In this document: positions 48,703-58,619 of the stretch, piece after piece
How the letters are laid out: each line of letters begins with the position of its first letter
Position numbering within the stretch: position 1 is the stretch's first letter
NCBI GenBank assembly: GCA_964570685.1
Contig: CAZMZC010000008.1
Location: forward strand, 16,805-80,804
Reading direction: 5' to 3'
From: UBA1189 sp964570685
Lineage (GTDB): Bacteria > Bacteroidota > Bacteroidia > Bacteroidales > Bacteroidaceae
Length of the DNA: 64,000 bases
Notes under the pieces: model-generated
What the model saw: only the letters and a program-made list of their open reading frames with translations
The model's database searches: none
Told to the model about the DNA's origin: nothing
Translations under genes and position numbers: made by a program

Positions 48703-50151
48703 TTACGCCTTCCTTTGAATGATTTTATACCCCGTCCACGCTACTATGATACTCATCAGCGGGCTAATAAGATTAAAGAAACAATAGGGCAGATAAGTGA
48801 GTGTAGCCACACCAAGAATGGCCGCTTGAGTCATACCGCACGTATTCCACGGCACCAGCACAGAGGTCACGGTAACAGCATCCTCGGTTGTGCGGCTCAG
48901 CAGACGGCTCTCATACCCACCGCGCTTGTATATATCCTTAAACATATTGCTCGTCAGAATGATGGAAATGTACTGATCGGCCGTTGCAATATTGAAGAAG
49001 AGCCCTGAAGCCACGGTAGATGTCACCATACTCGTACGCTTACGGGCAAAGCGTACAAACAAGCGAGTGATGCTCTCAAGCATGCCACCTGCCGTCATTG
49101 CGCCACCAAAGCACATGGCACAGATTACAAGCCATATCGTATCCATCATACCCCCCATACCACGGGTGGCTATCAGTTCATTCACCTCGGCACTACCCGC
49201 ATCGAGCGAAGTAGCCCCATAGAGCATCATAAAAGCGCCCTTTACCATAGCAAGCAAACCACTACCGGCATCGGCACCAATCTCCATCAGCAAATGAGGT
49301 TGAAAAAGTACGGCAAAAAGCACGGCAAGCATAGTGGAGACAAAAAGGGTGATGATAGAAGACACCTTCCGTGCAATAAGTACACCTGTCACGACAGGCA
49401 CCACCAATAGCCACGGAGTAATGGCAAACTTGGCATCCAGAGCTTCTGTAAAAAGGGCCATTTGCGATGTATCAGAAGCTTCGTGAGAGAGACCTGCCAC
49501 GGCAAATATAACAAGTGCAATAAACATAGAAGGCACCGTCGTATACATCAGATAGCGGATATGCGTAAAAAGTGGAGTGCCTGTTGTAGATGATGCAAGC
49601 ACCGTCGTGTCAGATAGGGGCGACACCTTATCACCAAAATAGGCTCCTGAAATAATAGCGCCAGCTATCCACCCCTCAGAAAAGCCCTGTGCCTTGCCTA
49701 TACCCATCAGTGCAATACCAATCGTAGCAATAGTCGTCCATGAACTACCTGTCATCACCGAAACGATAGCACAAATAATACAGGTACACAACAAAAAGAA
49801 GTCAGGATGTATCACCTGCACCCCATAATATATGAGGGTAGGCACTACACCGCTCACCACCCAAGCCCCGGAAAGGGCGCCAATGATGAGCAATATGATG
49901 ATCGCCGTGCCCACGCCCGAGATATTGCGCACCATAGCCTCCTCAAACTCAAGCCACGGCTTGCGCAACACCCCCATACCAATGAGTACGCACACACCTG
50001 TGGCAACGAGCAGGCACACCTGACTACCGCCACCAAGGGCATCGCTGCCAAAGAGGTATATCGTGATGGCCAATAATGCCACCAATATCACTATCGGAAG
50101 AAACGACAAGAACAAAGAAGGCAACCTATAGGAATGTTGATTTTCTGACAT
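48703..50151 (-). CDS. nhaC: NhaC-type Na+/H+ antiporter
   Basis: A 482-residue membrane protein with about 12 hydrophobic segments. Family parts include MTGSSWTTIATIGIALMGIG, ISGAYFGDKVSPLSDTTVLA and TTEDAVTVTSVLVPWNTCGM, which place it in the NhaC/Na+:H+ antiporter group; malate-lactate antiporters (MleN) are close relatives. It expels Na+ against H+. A TAAATTTG box at 50178-50171 on the minus strand is the likely promoter -7. Confidence 0.92.
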   Translation of the reverse strand: MSENQHSYRLPSLFLSFLPIVILVALLAITIYLFGSDALGGGSQVCLLVATGVCVLIGMGVLRKPWLEFEEAMVRNISGVGTAIIILLIIGALSGAWVVSGVVPTLIYYGVQVIHPDFFLLCTCIICAIVSVMTGSSWTTIATIGIALMGIGKAQGFSEGWIAGAIISGAYFGDKVSPLSDTTVLASSTTGTPLFTHIRYLMYTTVPSMFIALVIFAVAGLSHEASDTSQMALFTEALDAKFAITPWLLVVPVVTGVLIARKVSSIITLFVSTMLAVLFAVLFQPHLLMEIGADAGSGLLAMVKGAFMMLYGATSLDAGSAEVNELIATRGMGGMMDTIWLVICAMCFGGAMTAGGMLESITRLFVRFARKRTSMVTSTVASGLFFNIATADQYISIILTSNMFKDIYKRGGYESRLLSRTTEDAVTVTSVLVPWNTCGMTQAAILGVATLTYLPYCFFNLISPLMSIIVAWTGYKIIQRKA

Positions 50152-50294
50152 AAATATTCGTTTGGGAGCGCAAATTTAATACAAACATGCGAAATATATA
50201 CACTTTCCCGCCTGTGTTTTCAGAAAAAGAGCATCATTTTCATCCACTTAACGAAATATCCTCAAAAAAAACATCCTTTTTCGTCAGCTTTGCT

Positions 50295-50302
50295 TATCTT
50301 TG
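50295..50302 (+). promoter_or_regulatory. pectate lyase promoter -7 box
   Basis: TATCTTTG with the ATG about 32 nt further on. This position rules out the ATG at 50187 as the real start. No consensus -33. Confidence 0.55.
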
Positions 50303-50333
50303 CCAAGAATTACCCATACATACATATACAAAC

Positions 50334-52517
50334 ATGACGACTATGACACGAACAATTCTATGCCTCATCGCCACACTGCTCTGCACGTCATCATTATCGG
50401 CTTCCATCACCATAAACGAAGCAAGCGGTTGGTTTGAATCAGGCAACATAACTTGGCAACCCATCGAGCAAGCCCATACATACCACGTATATTACAGTAC
50501 AAAGGAAGGGCCATACCTACCACTCGACAAAGAACTCATACGCAACTATGAAAACTACGGAAGAGCCGACGTACTGGGCCTCAAAGAGGGGGACTACCGA
50601 TTCAAGGTAGTAGGCGTAGATAGCCTCGGAAAAGAGATGCCAGAAACCGCCACAGAGAGCCTGTATTTCACAACCAAAGCGCATGACAGAGGCGGATTTG
50701 CCCATCTGAACTTCCAAGGTATAGGAGCCTACAACGATGACGGTACACTCAAAGAGGGAGCCAAAGTTCTATATGTAACCAGCGAAACCGCTAAAACCGT
50801 GTCCTGTGACGTGGTTACAAATAGCAAAGGTACAGTACAGAAATTCACAGGCCTACAAGCCATCATCGACGCCCGTCAGAAGGGCTACGACACTACCCCA
50901 CTCGCCATACGCATCATTGGCACCATCACTGCTGACGATATGGATAAATTCTCGAGCAGTGCCGAAGGCCTTCAGATAAAAGGGAAGAAGGCATACAGCG
51001 AAATGAACATCACACTGGAGGGCGTAGGCAACGACGCCACGATATACGGTTTCGGCATCTTGGTGCGCAACTGCACCAGCGTGGAAATACGAAACATTGG
51101 CATCATGCTATGTCTGGACGATTGTCTCTCCTTTGACACCGATAATAGTCACTGCTGGGTACACAACGTAGACTTCTTCTACGGACAGACAGGAGGCGAT
51201 AGCGACCAAGAAAAGGGCGACGGCTCGCTCGATTGCAAAGCCGACTCGAAGTACATGACCTTCTCCTACAACCACTTTTGGGACTCTGGCAAAATGGCTC
51301 TCTGCGGCATGACGAGCGAAACGGGCGAGAATTTCATCACCTATCACCACAATTGGTTCGACCACTCCGATTCACGCCACCCGAGAGTGCGCACTATGAC
51401 CGTACATGTATACAACAACTACTTTGACGGAGTTTCCAAATACGGCGTAGGCACCACAACAGGAAGTAACGTCTTCGTCGAAAACAATTATTTCCGCAAT
51501 ACCGATAGACCAATGCTCATCTCCCTACAAGGAACCGATATAGCTTCAGGAAAAGGCACCTTCTCAGGCGAAAGCGGTGGCATGATAAAGGCTTTTGGCA
51601 ATATTTTCACCGAAAAGTCAAGCAAATTCAAACTCGTGACGCACAAAGAATCGGCCACACAATTCGATTGCTATGCCGCCGACTCACGCGACGAACAAGT
51701 ATCCGTCACATATACCACTGTATCAGGCGGATATGCCTACAACAACTTTGACACCGACGAAGCCAAGATGTATGCATACACCGCACACGACGCATCCGAA
51801 ATACCTGCCATCGTCACAGGACAATATGGTGCAGGGCGCATGCAGCACGGAGACTTCAAGTGGACATACGACAATAGTATCGATGACAGCAATTACGACA
51901 TCAGCAATGCCATGAAAAGTGCCATTGAAGACTACCAATCAACACTGATCGGATATTTTGGTTCTACAGAAGAAGGCGAAGAAGATATTCCTGGAGAGGA
52001 CGAAGAAGAGCCTAACCCTGATGAAGACACCCCCACTACCCCATCGGACGGAGACTACAGTTGCCACTTTACCAGCAAGAAACCCTCAAATGATTTTTAC
52101 AGCATCGTAGGCAACTATTCCACCTCAAAAGGCACTGCTACCGTCAACGGAAACACCTATAACACCTGTTTGAAAATGGAGAGCAGCACAACCGTCACAT
52201 TCACCATCAGTATTCCCATGCAGCTCATGCTCGTCTTTGCCGAAGGAAGTACACCCAATGTAAAAATCAACGGGAACAAAACGGCATCTACAGGAGGAAA
52301 CATTATTTACAGCAACCTTGAGACAGGCAAACACGTCATCACCAAAGCAGATGTCAACAATCTTTTCTACATCAATTTATCCTCTACAGGAACACATATC
52401 CATCCGAGTACATATAGAAGCAACAACATATGCCACGATTTGAGTGGCAAGATTGTAAGTTCCCCCATTAGAGGTATTCACATCGAAGGAAACAAAAAAG
52501 TGCAAACTCGCTTATAA
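50334..52517 (+). CDS. PL1-type pectate lyase with C-terminal extension
   Basis: A secreted enzyme of about 727 residues that cuts polygalacturonate by beta-elimination. I start at MTTMTRTILCLIATLLC (signal peptide); the upstream ATG lies before the promoter. Residues about 25-115 look like a fibronectin-type domain. The parallel beta-helix is about 130-520, with NCTSVEIRNIGIM, GDGSLDCKADSKYMTFSYN, HHNWFDHSDSRHPRVR (catalytic Arg region, about residue 348) and VENNYFRNTDRPML. An acidic linker (EEGEEDIPGEDEEEPNPDED) leads to a beta-type C-terminal domain, perhaps carbohydrate-binding. GH105 follows. Confidence 0.9.
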   Translation: MTTMTRTILCLIATLLCTSSLSASITINEASGWFESGNITWQPIEQAHTYHVYYSTKEGPYLPLDKELIRNYENYGRADVLGLKEGDYRFKVVGVDSLGKEMPETATESLYFTTKAHDRGGFAHLNFQGIGAYNDDGTLKEGAKVLYVTSETAKTVSCDVVTNSKGTVQKFTGLQAIIDARQKGYDTTPLAIRIIGTITADDMDKFSSSAEGLQIKGKKAYSEMNITLEGVGNDATIYGFGILVRNCTSVEIRNIGIMLCLDDCLSFDTDNSHCWVHNVDFFYGQTGGDSDQEKGDGSLDCKADSKYMTFSYNHFWDSGKMALCGMTSETGENFITYHHNWFDHSDSRHPRVRTMTVHVYNNYFDGVSKYGVGTTTGSNVFVENNYFRNTDRPMLISLQGTDIASGKGTFSGESGGMIKAFGNIFTEKSSKFKLVTHKESATQFDCYAADSRDEQVSVTYTTVSGGYAYNNFDTDEAKMYAYTAHDASEIPAIVTGQYGAGRMQHGDFKWTYDNSIDDSNYDISNAMKSAIEDYQSTLIGYFGSTEEGEEDIPGEDEEEPNPDEDTPTTPSDGDYSCHFTSKKPSNDFYSIVGNYSTSKGTATVNGNTYNTCLKMESSTTVTFTISIPMQLMLVFAEGSTPNVKINGNKTASTGGNIIYSNLETGKHVITKADVNNLFYINLSSTGTHIHPSTYRSNNICHDLSGKIVSSPIRGIHIEGNKKVQTRL

Positions 52518-52583
52518 TAAAGAATCCCGACGCCTATAAAATAAGGCCATACAAGTTACAAGAGACACTTTCGATGCTACAAA

Positions 52584-52615
52584 TTTGGTTTTCCTACATT
52601 TTTGTCTTATCTTTG
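52584..52615 (+). promoter_or_regulatory. GH105 promoter
   Basis: TTTG (52584-52587), 20-nt spacer, TATCTTTG (52608-52615): exact consensus. Start near 52622. Confidence 0.82.
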
Positions 52616-52647
52616 TCCTAAACGTACACAAACACATTTAATATAAC

Positions 52648-53766
52648 ATGAAGAAAACATCTATTCTCTTTGCATTAGCAGTGCTAATGATGAGCTGTTC
52701 GTCAACAACTCAAAAAAAGGACGAGGTGCTAAGCATCATCGACAAGGTAAACACTTATTGGCAAACTAACAACAAACCCGAAACGCGCCCCTTCTGGGAC
52801 AATGCCGCCTATCACACTGGAAATATGGAAGTATATTTCCTGACTGGCAATGAAGAACAACTGGCTTATACCAAGCGTTGGGCTGAGCACAACAACTACT
52901 GGGGAGCTACCAATACCAACAAGGAAGAATGGCGCTACACATACGGCGAACGTCCTGAATTCGTACTTTTCGGTGACTGGCAGATCTGCTTCCAAACATA
53001 CGCAGACCTCTACAACCTCGAACCAGACACAATGAAAATTGCTCGCGCACGCGAAGTGATGGAATATCAGATGAGCACACCGCAAAACGATTACTGGTGG
53101 TGGTCTGACGGCCTCTATATGGTAATGCCCGTAATGACCAAAATGTACAACATCACAGGCAACCAACTCTATTTAGACAAACTATACGAGTACTTCAAGT
53201 ATGCACAAAGTATCATGTACGATGAGGAGACAGGGCTCTTCTATCGCGACGCCAAATACGTATACCCCAAGCACAAGAGCAACAATGGCGGCAAGGATTT
53301 CTGGGCGCGTGGCGACGGATGGGTGCTTGCAGGCTTAGCCAAGGTACTGAAAGACCTTCCCAAAAACGATGCACACCGCGACGAATACATACAAATATAT
53401 ACTAAGATGGCCGAAGCCGTGAAGAACTGCCAACAGCCCGAGGGTTACTGGACACGCAGTATGTATGACAAAGACCATGCACCTGGCCCCGAAACTAGTG
53501 GTACAGCCTTCTTCACCTACGGACTTCTCTGGGGAATCAACAATGACTTGCTCAGCGAAGAGGAGTATTGGTCTACAGTAGAGAGCGCATGGACCTATCT
53601 AACCACAGTAGCACTGCAACCCGACGGTCGCGTAGGTTACGTACAGCCCATTGGCGAACGCGCCATCCCCGGACAAATTGTCGATGCCAATTCTACCGCC
53701 AATTTCGGCGTAGGAGCCTTCCTCCTTGCCGCTTGCGAGATGGTACGCTACATCGACAACCATTGA
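52648..53766 (+). CDS. GH105 unsaturated rhamnogalacturonyl/glucuronyl hydrolase lipoprotein
   Basis: Removes the unsaturated uronic acid left at oligosaccharide ends by pectate lyases. 372 residues; lipobox VLMMSCSS. The (alpha/alpha)6 barrel has RPFWDNAAYHTGNMEVYF, YGERPEFVLFGDWQICFQTY, the catalytic Asp in WWWSDGLYMVMPVM (about residue 155) and FWARGDGWVLAGLAKVL, matching YteR/YesR-type enzymes. It follows the PL1 gene and would use its product. It has its own perfect promoter and terminator. Confidence 0.92.
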   Translation: MKKTSILFALAVLMMSCSSTTQKKDEVLSIIDKVNTYWQTNNKPETRPFWDNAAYHTGNMEVYFLTGNEEQLAYTKRWAEHNNYWGATNTNKEEWRYTYGERPEFVLFGDWQICFQTYADLYNLEPDTMKIARAREVMEYQMSTPQNDYWWWSDGLYMVMPVMTKMYNITGNQLYLDKLYEYFKYAQSIMYDEETGLFYRDAKYVYPKHKSNNGGKDFWARGDGWVLAGLAKVLKDLPKNDAHRDEYIQIYTKMAEAVKNCQQPEGYWTRSMYDKDHAPGPETSGTAFFTYGLLWGINNDLLSEEEYWSTVESAWTYLTTVALQPDGRVGYVQPIGERAIPGQIVDANSTANFGVGAFLLAACEMVRYIDNH

Positions 53767-53811
53767 TACCATTCCTGTAGGTAACACAAATTTCAAACCA
53801 TCAACATCACT

Positions 53812-53849
53812 GCACGGGGTACGCTTTTCAGCCAATCCCGTGCTTTTTT
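53812..53849 (+). terminator. GH105 terminator
   Basis: GCACGGG and CCCGTGC, 7-bp stem with an 18-nt loop, followed by T6. Confidence 0.75.
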
Positions 53850-53871
53850 ATAACTGCAAAGGAACACTCTT

Positions 53872-54744
53872 ATGAAAAGATTTCTTCTATTATCAAGCCT
53901 CTGCGCCACCATTTTCTGCACCAATGCACAAGAGCAGACACTTATATGGAGTGACGAATTTAACACCGATGGGGCACTTAACGAAGCCGATTGGAACTAC
54001 GAACAAGGTTTCGTGCGTAATCATGAGCTGCAATGGTACCAACCCGACAACGCTATTTGCCGTGACGGATGCCTTATTATTACCGCTCGCCACGAGCAGG
54101 TTAAGAACCCTAATTATGTAAGTTTCGATGGTACAAATAAAGATGGCCGTTCCCATCGTCGTCGTCCCGACTGGCGCCAACAACGCGAGTATGCCGAATA
54201 CACCTCCGCATCCGTCAATACACGCGGCAAACACGAATTCCTATACGGCACACTTGAAGTCCGTGCACGTATCCCCGTGCTTGAAGGAGCTTGGCCAGCT
54301 ATCTGGGCACTGGGTTCGCAATGGCACTGGCCCTCTTGCGGTGAGATTGACGTTATGGAATACTACCGAATCAATGATGTCCCCCATATACTGGCTAATG
54401 CAGCTTGGGGCAATGACCACAACCAAGCTGTCTGGAACTCCAAAGCCATCCCATTCTCCCATTTCACAGATAAAGATCCCGACTGGGCACAAAAGTTTCA
54501 CGTATGGCGCATGGAATGGGAGCCCGAATATCTACGTATCTACCTTGACGATGAGCTACTCAATGACATAGACCTCACGAACACCATCAACGGCACTTAC
54601 GGTGGCAACAAAAATCCCTTCCATACCCCACAATACTTCCTGCTCAACTTGGCCATTGGTGGTCAGCACGGCGGCGAACCCGTTCCCGAAAAATATCCCC
54701 TCCGGTACGAAATAGATTATATACGTTTCTATCAAGACAAGTAG
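53872..54744 (+). CDS. GH16 family glycoside hydrolase
   Basis: A secreted endo-beta-glucanase/galactanase-like enzyme of 290 residues with signal peptide MKRFLLLSSLCATIFCTNA. The catalytic motif is GEIDVMEYY around residues 157-163, with nucleophile and acid/base Glu in E-I-D-V-M-E. Other parts are FLYGTLEVRARIPVLEGAW, HVWRMEWEPEYLRIYLDDEL and a final YEIDYIRFYQ. The E-x-D-x-x-E form with Met suits laminarinase-type members; the exact substrate is open. It has no SusC/SusD neighbours. Confidence 0.9.
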   Translation: MKRFLLLSSLCATIFCTNAQEQTLIWSDEFNTDGALNEADWNYEQGFVRNHELQWYQPDNAICRDGCLIITARHEQVKNPNYVSFDGTNKDGRSHRRRPDWRQQREYAEYTSASVNTRGKHEFLYGTLEVRARIPVLEGAWPAIWALGSQWHWPSCGEIDVMEYYRINDVPHILANAAWGNDHNQAVWNSKAIPFSHFTDKDPDWAQKFHVWRMEWEPEYLRIYLDDELLNDIDLTNTINGTYGGNKNPFHTPQYFLLNLAIGGQHGGEPVPEKYPLRYEIDYIRFYQDK

Positions 54745-54769
54745 AAGAGCAATCAAGTAGAAGAGCAAG
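54738..54769. repeat. 16-nt tandem duplication over the GH16 stop
   Basis: CAAGTAGAAGAGCAAT followed by CAAGTAGAAGAGCAAG, 15 of 16 identical. The stop TAG is in the first copy, so the duplication leaves the protein unchanged. Confidence 0.9.
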
Positions 54770-54919
54770 TACAGCTTACGGTATCCTTGCTATGAGGAAC
54801 TTTTCATCATAGAAAAGTGAAAAATTCAACAAAAAAATTAGTTTATATCATTATAATTTGCTTTATTTGTCATCTGTTTTGACGAATAATACCGTGTAAC
54901 GAACTTAAAAGAGACAAAT

Positions 54920-56770
54920 ATGACGGACATGCATGCCCCCAAGGCTGATGCGACACAGCAGGAGCCGGTAGAACAAGAGAACGCTTTGACACAAAGCGAA
55001 GCTACGGAAGAGCAAGTAACAAACCAAGAAACAGCAGTTGCACCATCAAAGGAGGACACACCTGTTGATACGGAGTCGGTGACACTTCCAACAAGTGCTG
55101 ATATCATCGCACGAGTAAAAGAACTCGCCGAAGATCCTCTAAGTGCATCCAAGGAAGAACTTGACTCTTTGAAACAGACATTCTACAAGCTTCACCGCGT
55201 AGCGGTTGAGGCAGCCAAGGAGGCACATATAGCCAATGGTGGCACACATGAAGACTTCAAGGTAGACACAACCGAGGAGGATGAATACAAAGCCGCCATG
55301 AACATCATCAAGGAGAAACGTGCCGAGCATCAACGCGAAGAAGAGCGTATTCGCGAAGAGAATGGATTGCGCAAAGAGGCTATCTTGGATCGTATACAAG
55401 CAATGGTGGACAATGCCGACAAGGAGCAGGCTTCATATAACGACTTCAAGGCTTTACAACAGGAGTGGAAGAATATAGGTGAAGTGCCTGCGACTAAGCA
55501 GACAGACCTTTGGAAACGCTACCAACAACTGACAGAGCGATTTTATGACATTTTGAAACTCAACATCGAGTTCCGCGAATATGACTTTAAGAAGAACCTT
55601 GAAGCAAAAACTCACCTTTGCGAAGCTGCCGAACGTCTAGCCGATGAAGAAGATGTCATTTCTGCATTCCATCAATTGCAGAAACTACATCAGGAATACC
55701 GCGAGACAGGTCCTGTTGCCAAGGAACTGCGTGAAGAAATATGGGAGAGATTCAAAGCGGCATCCTCAGCTGTCAACAAACGTCACCAGCAGCATTTCGA
55801 GGAGCTGAAGAAGAGAGAGAATGATAATCTTGAAAAGAAAACTGCCATCTGCGAACGCATAGAATCAATCGAGTATGACGCACTTACCACATACACGCAT
55901 TGGAATGAAAAGACACAAGAGGTTATCGCAATGCAGGAGGAGTGGAAAACCATCGGTTTTGCTCCACAAAAGATGAATACCAAGATTTTCGAGCGATTCC
56001 GTGCAGCCTGCGACAAATTCTTCATGCTTAAGACCGAGTTCTTCAAAAGTATGAAGGATAGCCTGAGCATCAATCTGGAAAAAAAGATTGCACTTTGCGA
56101 ACAAGCCGAAGCATTGCAAGAAAGCACTGACTGGAAAGCAACAGCAGACAAACTTGCAGCACTGCAACGTGAATGGAAAACCATCGGTGGCGTACCCAGG
56201 AAGCACTCTGACGCTGTATGGAAACGCTTCATTACGGCTTGTGACACATTCTTCGAGAAGCGCAAAGAGGTAGGTTCTTCACAACGCACAGAGGAACAGC
56301 AGAATTTAGCCAAGAAGAAAGAGGTGATTGCTGCCCTCACTGCCATCGACCCAGAAAATGCGACGGAAGAGGATGCCAACAAGTTACATGAACTTATACG
56401 TACATGGAATAGCATTGGACATGTACCTTTCCGCGAGAAAGACAAGATCTACAAACAATACAAGGCACTTATCGACCGTCTGTTCGATGCTTTGCACGAG
56501 AGTGAAGCAAGCAAGAAGGTTGCCCGATTCAAAGATTCAATCAAGGAGGGTATGAACGTAGGTCGCGAGCGCGAGAGGCTGCTCAGGGCTTATGAGAACA
56601 TGTGCAACGAAATCAAGACATATGAGAACAATCTCGGCTTCCTCACCGCATCAAGCAAGAGCGGCAACAGCCTTGTTGCTGAAATGCAACGCAAAATGGA
56701 GAAGCTGAAAGCCGATGCTGAGATTGTACTCAGAAAGATTCGTGCCTTGGAGGAAAAAGAGCTGGAATAA
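54920..56770 (+). CDS. DUF349 repeat protein
   Basis: A 616-residue acidic, all-helical protein. After an acidic N-terminus (about 1-60) it has five DUF349 repeats with the pattern W-[KNR]-x-[IT]-G-x-[VA]-P: LQQEWKNIGEVPATKQTDLW, LHQEYRETGPVAKELREEIW, MQEEWKTIGFAPQKMN, LQREWKTIGGVPRKHSDAVW and LIRTWNSIGHVPFREKDKIY. The C-terminus is a coiled coil (VAEMQRKMEKLKADAEIVL). Function is unknown; it probably works in the cytoplasm as a scaffold. No promoter with a perfect consensus is seen upstream; a terminator follows. Confidence 0.88.
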   Translation: MTDMHAPKADATQQEPVEQENALTQSEATEEQVTNQETAVAPSKEDTPVDTESVTLPTSADIIARVKELAEDPLSASKEELDSLKQTFYKLHRVAVEAAKEAHIANGGTHEDFKVDTTEEDEYKAAMNIIKEKRAEHQREEERIREENGLRKEAILDRIQAMVDNADKEQASYNDFKALQQEWKNIGEVPATKQTDLWKRYQQLTERFYDILKLNIEFREYDFKKNLEAKTHLCEAAERLADEEDVISAFHQLQKLHQEYRETGPVAKELREEIWERFKAASSAVNKRHQQHFEELKKRENDNLEKKTAICERIESIEYDALTTYTHWNEKTQEVIAMQEEWKTIGFAPQKMNTKIFERFRAACDKFFMLKTEFFKSMKDSLSINLEKKIALCEQAEALQESTDWKATADKLAALQREWKTIGGVPRKHSDAVWKRFITACDTFFEKRKEVGSSQRTEEQQNLAKKKEVIAALTAIDPENATEEDANKLHELIRTWNSIGHVPFREKDKIYKQYKALIDRLFDALHESEASKKVARFKDSIKEGMNVGRERERLLRAYENMCNEIKTYENNLGFLTASSKSGNSLVAEMQRKMEKLKADAEIVLRKIRALEEKELE

Positions 56771-56792
56771 TTCCACATTAGCAACACATATC

Positions 56793-56824
56793 AAATGGGG
56801 CATACTTCCAAGTATGCCCCATTT
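56793..56824. terminator. terminator after DUF349 gene
   Basis: AAATGGGGCATACTT, CC, AAGTATGCCCCATTT: a perfect 15-bp inverted repeat (about 13 bp plus loop in RNA), then TATATATTC. Confidence 0.85.
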
Positions 56825-56878
56825 ATATATTCACATCAAAAAAGTCCTAACAGAAAGCTACAAACCCTATTGAAAAGG

Positions 56879-57199
56879 CTATACCCCTTCTTTTGGAGCC
56901 TCGGCCTTAGCCTTTCTACGAGTACGCCCCACCATTTTGGGCGTTTTTTCCTTCAAAGCATTCATTACACCATCGATGAGGAACTGCAAAGTATATCCGT
57001 CATACTTTATCTTTGAATCATCGGGAAAAGCAATCTTAAATTTCGACTCTATCGCTGTCACCACATTGACGATATCCATAGAATCCGCATTCAAGTCGTT
57101 TACCAGATTGGTTTCACGCGTAACACTTCCAGCATCTATCGTCATCTCCTTGGCAATAAATTCCTTGATAATCTTCTCGACGGTCTTCTCACGCATCAT
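56879..57199 (-). CDS. acyl carrier protein-like with basic tail
   Basis: A 106-residue protein. The first 85 residues are an acyl carrier protein: MMREKTVEKIIKEFIAKEMT, then LVNDLNADSMDIVNVVTAIE with Ser40 as the expected phosphopantetheine site. The last about 20 residues are a basic and Ala-rich tail (MVGRTRRKAKAEAPKEGV) that ACPs do not have. No acyl-synthase gene is near, so this is a stand-alone ACP, not the fabF-linked one. The role could be in lipid or specialised acyl transfer. It converges on the DUF349 gene and has its own -7 box. Confidence 0.83.
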   Translation of the reverse strand: MMREKTVEKIIKEFIAKEMTIDAGSVTRETNLVNDLNADSMDIVNVVTAIESKFKIAFPDDSKIKYDGYTLQFLIDGVMNALKEKTPKMVGRTRRKAKAEAPKEGV

Positions 57200-57244
57200 A
57201 GTTGGCTATATTCGTTTTTGAGCGGTTTATATTAAATTCAATTA

Positions 57245-57252
57245 CAAAGATA
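57245..57252 (-). promoter_or_regulatory. ACP-like gene promoter -7 box
   Basis: The minus strand reads TATCTTTG, about 45 nt before the start. No consensus -33. Confidence 0.5.
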
Positions 57253-57327
57253 CAACAAGGTTTTCATATCTTATGTTCTTTGCCGGATAATTTTATTTAA
57301 TTTGATAAATGTTTTCAACTCACCTCA

Positions 57328-58599
57328 TTACTTGTGGGTCATAATGTCCACCACCATACGATTGGTCTCCTGCATTGCTTCGCGTCCGATGCTTGTGAGG
57401 TTGTGTATGCTGCGGTCTACATCCTCGTCGATGATTCCTTCGAGGCTGCTGACCGAGCAGTTCTGCATGGCAAGCATAGCCGAGAGCATGGCGGTGCCTA
57501 CACCACTGGAGAGCTTGAGCGAGCAACCGGGCTTGGCTCCATCGCATATCATACCTGTAAGATTGGCAATCATATTCTTCACCGCCGAAGCAATCTGTTC
57601 GTACGTTCCACCCATCATATAGGTGAGTGCACAGCACGAACCCGTAGAGGCAACGATGCATCCGCACAGTGCCGAAAGGCGTCCTAGGCTCTGCTTTATA
57701 TAGATGGCCGTAAGATTACTTAGTGCCAAAGCACGTACGAAGGTCTCGTGCTCCACTTTGTGGTCACGTGCATATACTGCCACGGGAACCGTAGCTGCAA
57801 TACCCTGGTTGCCGCTGCCGGAGTTTGACATTACAAGGATGGGAGCGCCCGACATGCGTGCGTCACAAGCAGCACAGGTATAGGCCATGACGTGGGCCAA
57901 TGTACCTTCACCTACCATCGCACGATTGCTTCCATCGGTAAGCATGGTGCCGATACGATGACCATAATCGGCGGCAAGTGCCTGTTCGGCTGCAGCCAGG
58001 TTCATCCGAGCCGCCTCTTCGATGAAGGCAATCTCCTCTATCGGGGCTTCTACGATGAAGTCGTAGATGCGATGCAGGGTAAGCGGTACGATAGAATCGG
58101 CAGTAGTGTCCACGACTACAGTTTCCCCGACAACAGATTCCTCGTCATCGACAAAGCGCGTATGCTCGCCACATATCACAGCATGGGCAGTAGCATCACT
58201 GGCAAATGCTTTCACCTTTATATATAAGCCGTCGGGGGCATCTTCCTTCAAGCGGATTTGTATGCGGCCCTCTTCTATATATTTCTTGCCGCGTTCCACA
58301 GCTTCGGGAGTCACCTCCTTCAGCACTTCCAACAGGTATGAGCTCTTTCCCACCATCATGCCTAAAGCAATAGCAATGGGCAGTCCGATCATGCCTGTAC
58401 CAGGGATACCTACGCCCATGGCATTCTTCAAGACGTTCATGCTCAATTCCACCTCGACCCGTTCGGGCAAGCCTCCCAGTTTCTCGGCTGCACGTGCAGC
58501 ACATAACGCCACTGCTACGGGTTCGGTACATCCCATCGCTGGCACCACCTCGTGCTGCAACAGCGAAATCATCTGTAGACGCTCTTCTCTGCTTAACAT
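57328..58599 (-). CDS. UPF0597/YhaM (CyuA)-type serine/cysteine deaminase or desulfidase
   Basis: A 423-residue cytoplasmic enzyme of the L-serine dehydratase alpha-like family that includes E. coli YhaM/CyuA (L-cysteine desulfidase). Cys residues expected to hold the iron-sulfur cluster are visible in PAMGCTEPVAVALC, ASTGSCCALTYMMGG and ICDGAKPGCSLKL. GNQGIAATVPVAVYARDH is another family block. It probably breaks down L-cysteine or L-serine to pyruvate plus sulfide or ammonia. It is transcribed alone from a perfect promoter. Confidence 0.9.
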   Translation of the reverse strand: MLSREERLQMISLLQHEVVPAMGCTEPVAVALCAARAAEKLGGLPERVEVELSMNVLKNAMGVGIPGTGMIGLPIAIALGMMVGKSSYLLEVLKEVTPEAVERGKKYIEEGRIQIRLKEDAPDGLYIKVKAFASDATAHAVICGEHTRFVDDEESVVGETVVVDTTADSIVPLTLHRIYDFIVEAPIEEIAFIEEAARMNLAAAEQALAADYGHRIGTMLTDGSNRAMVGEGTLAHVMAYTCAACDARMSGAPILVMSNSGSGNQGIAATVPVAVYARDHKVEHETFVRALALSNLTAIYIKQSLGRLSALCGCIVASTGSCCALTYMMGGTYEQIASAVKNMIANLTGMICDGAKPGCSLKLSSGVGTAMLSAMLAMQNCSVSSLEGIIDEDVDRSIHNLTSIGREAMQETNRMVVDIMTHK

Positions 58600-58619
58600 A
58601 AGTGTTCTGACTTTGCTTG

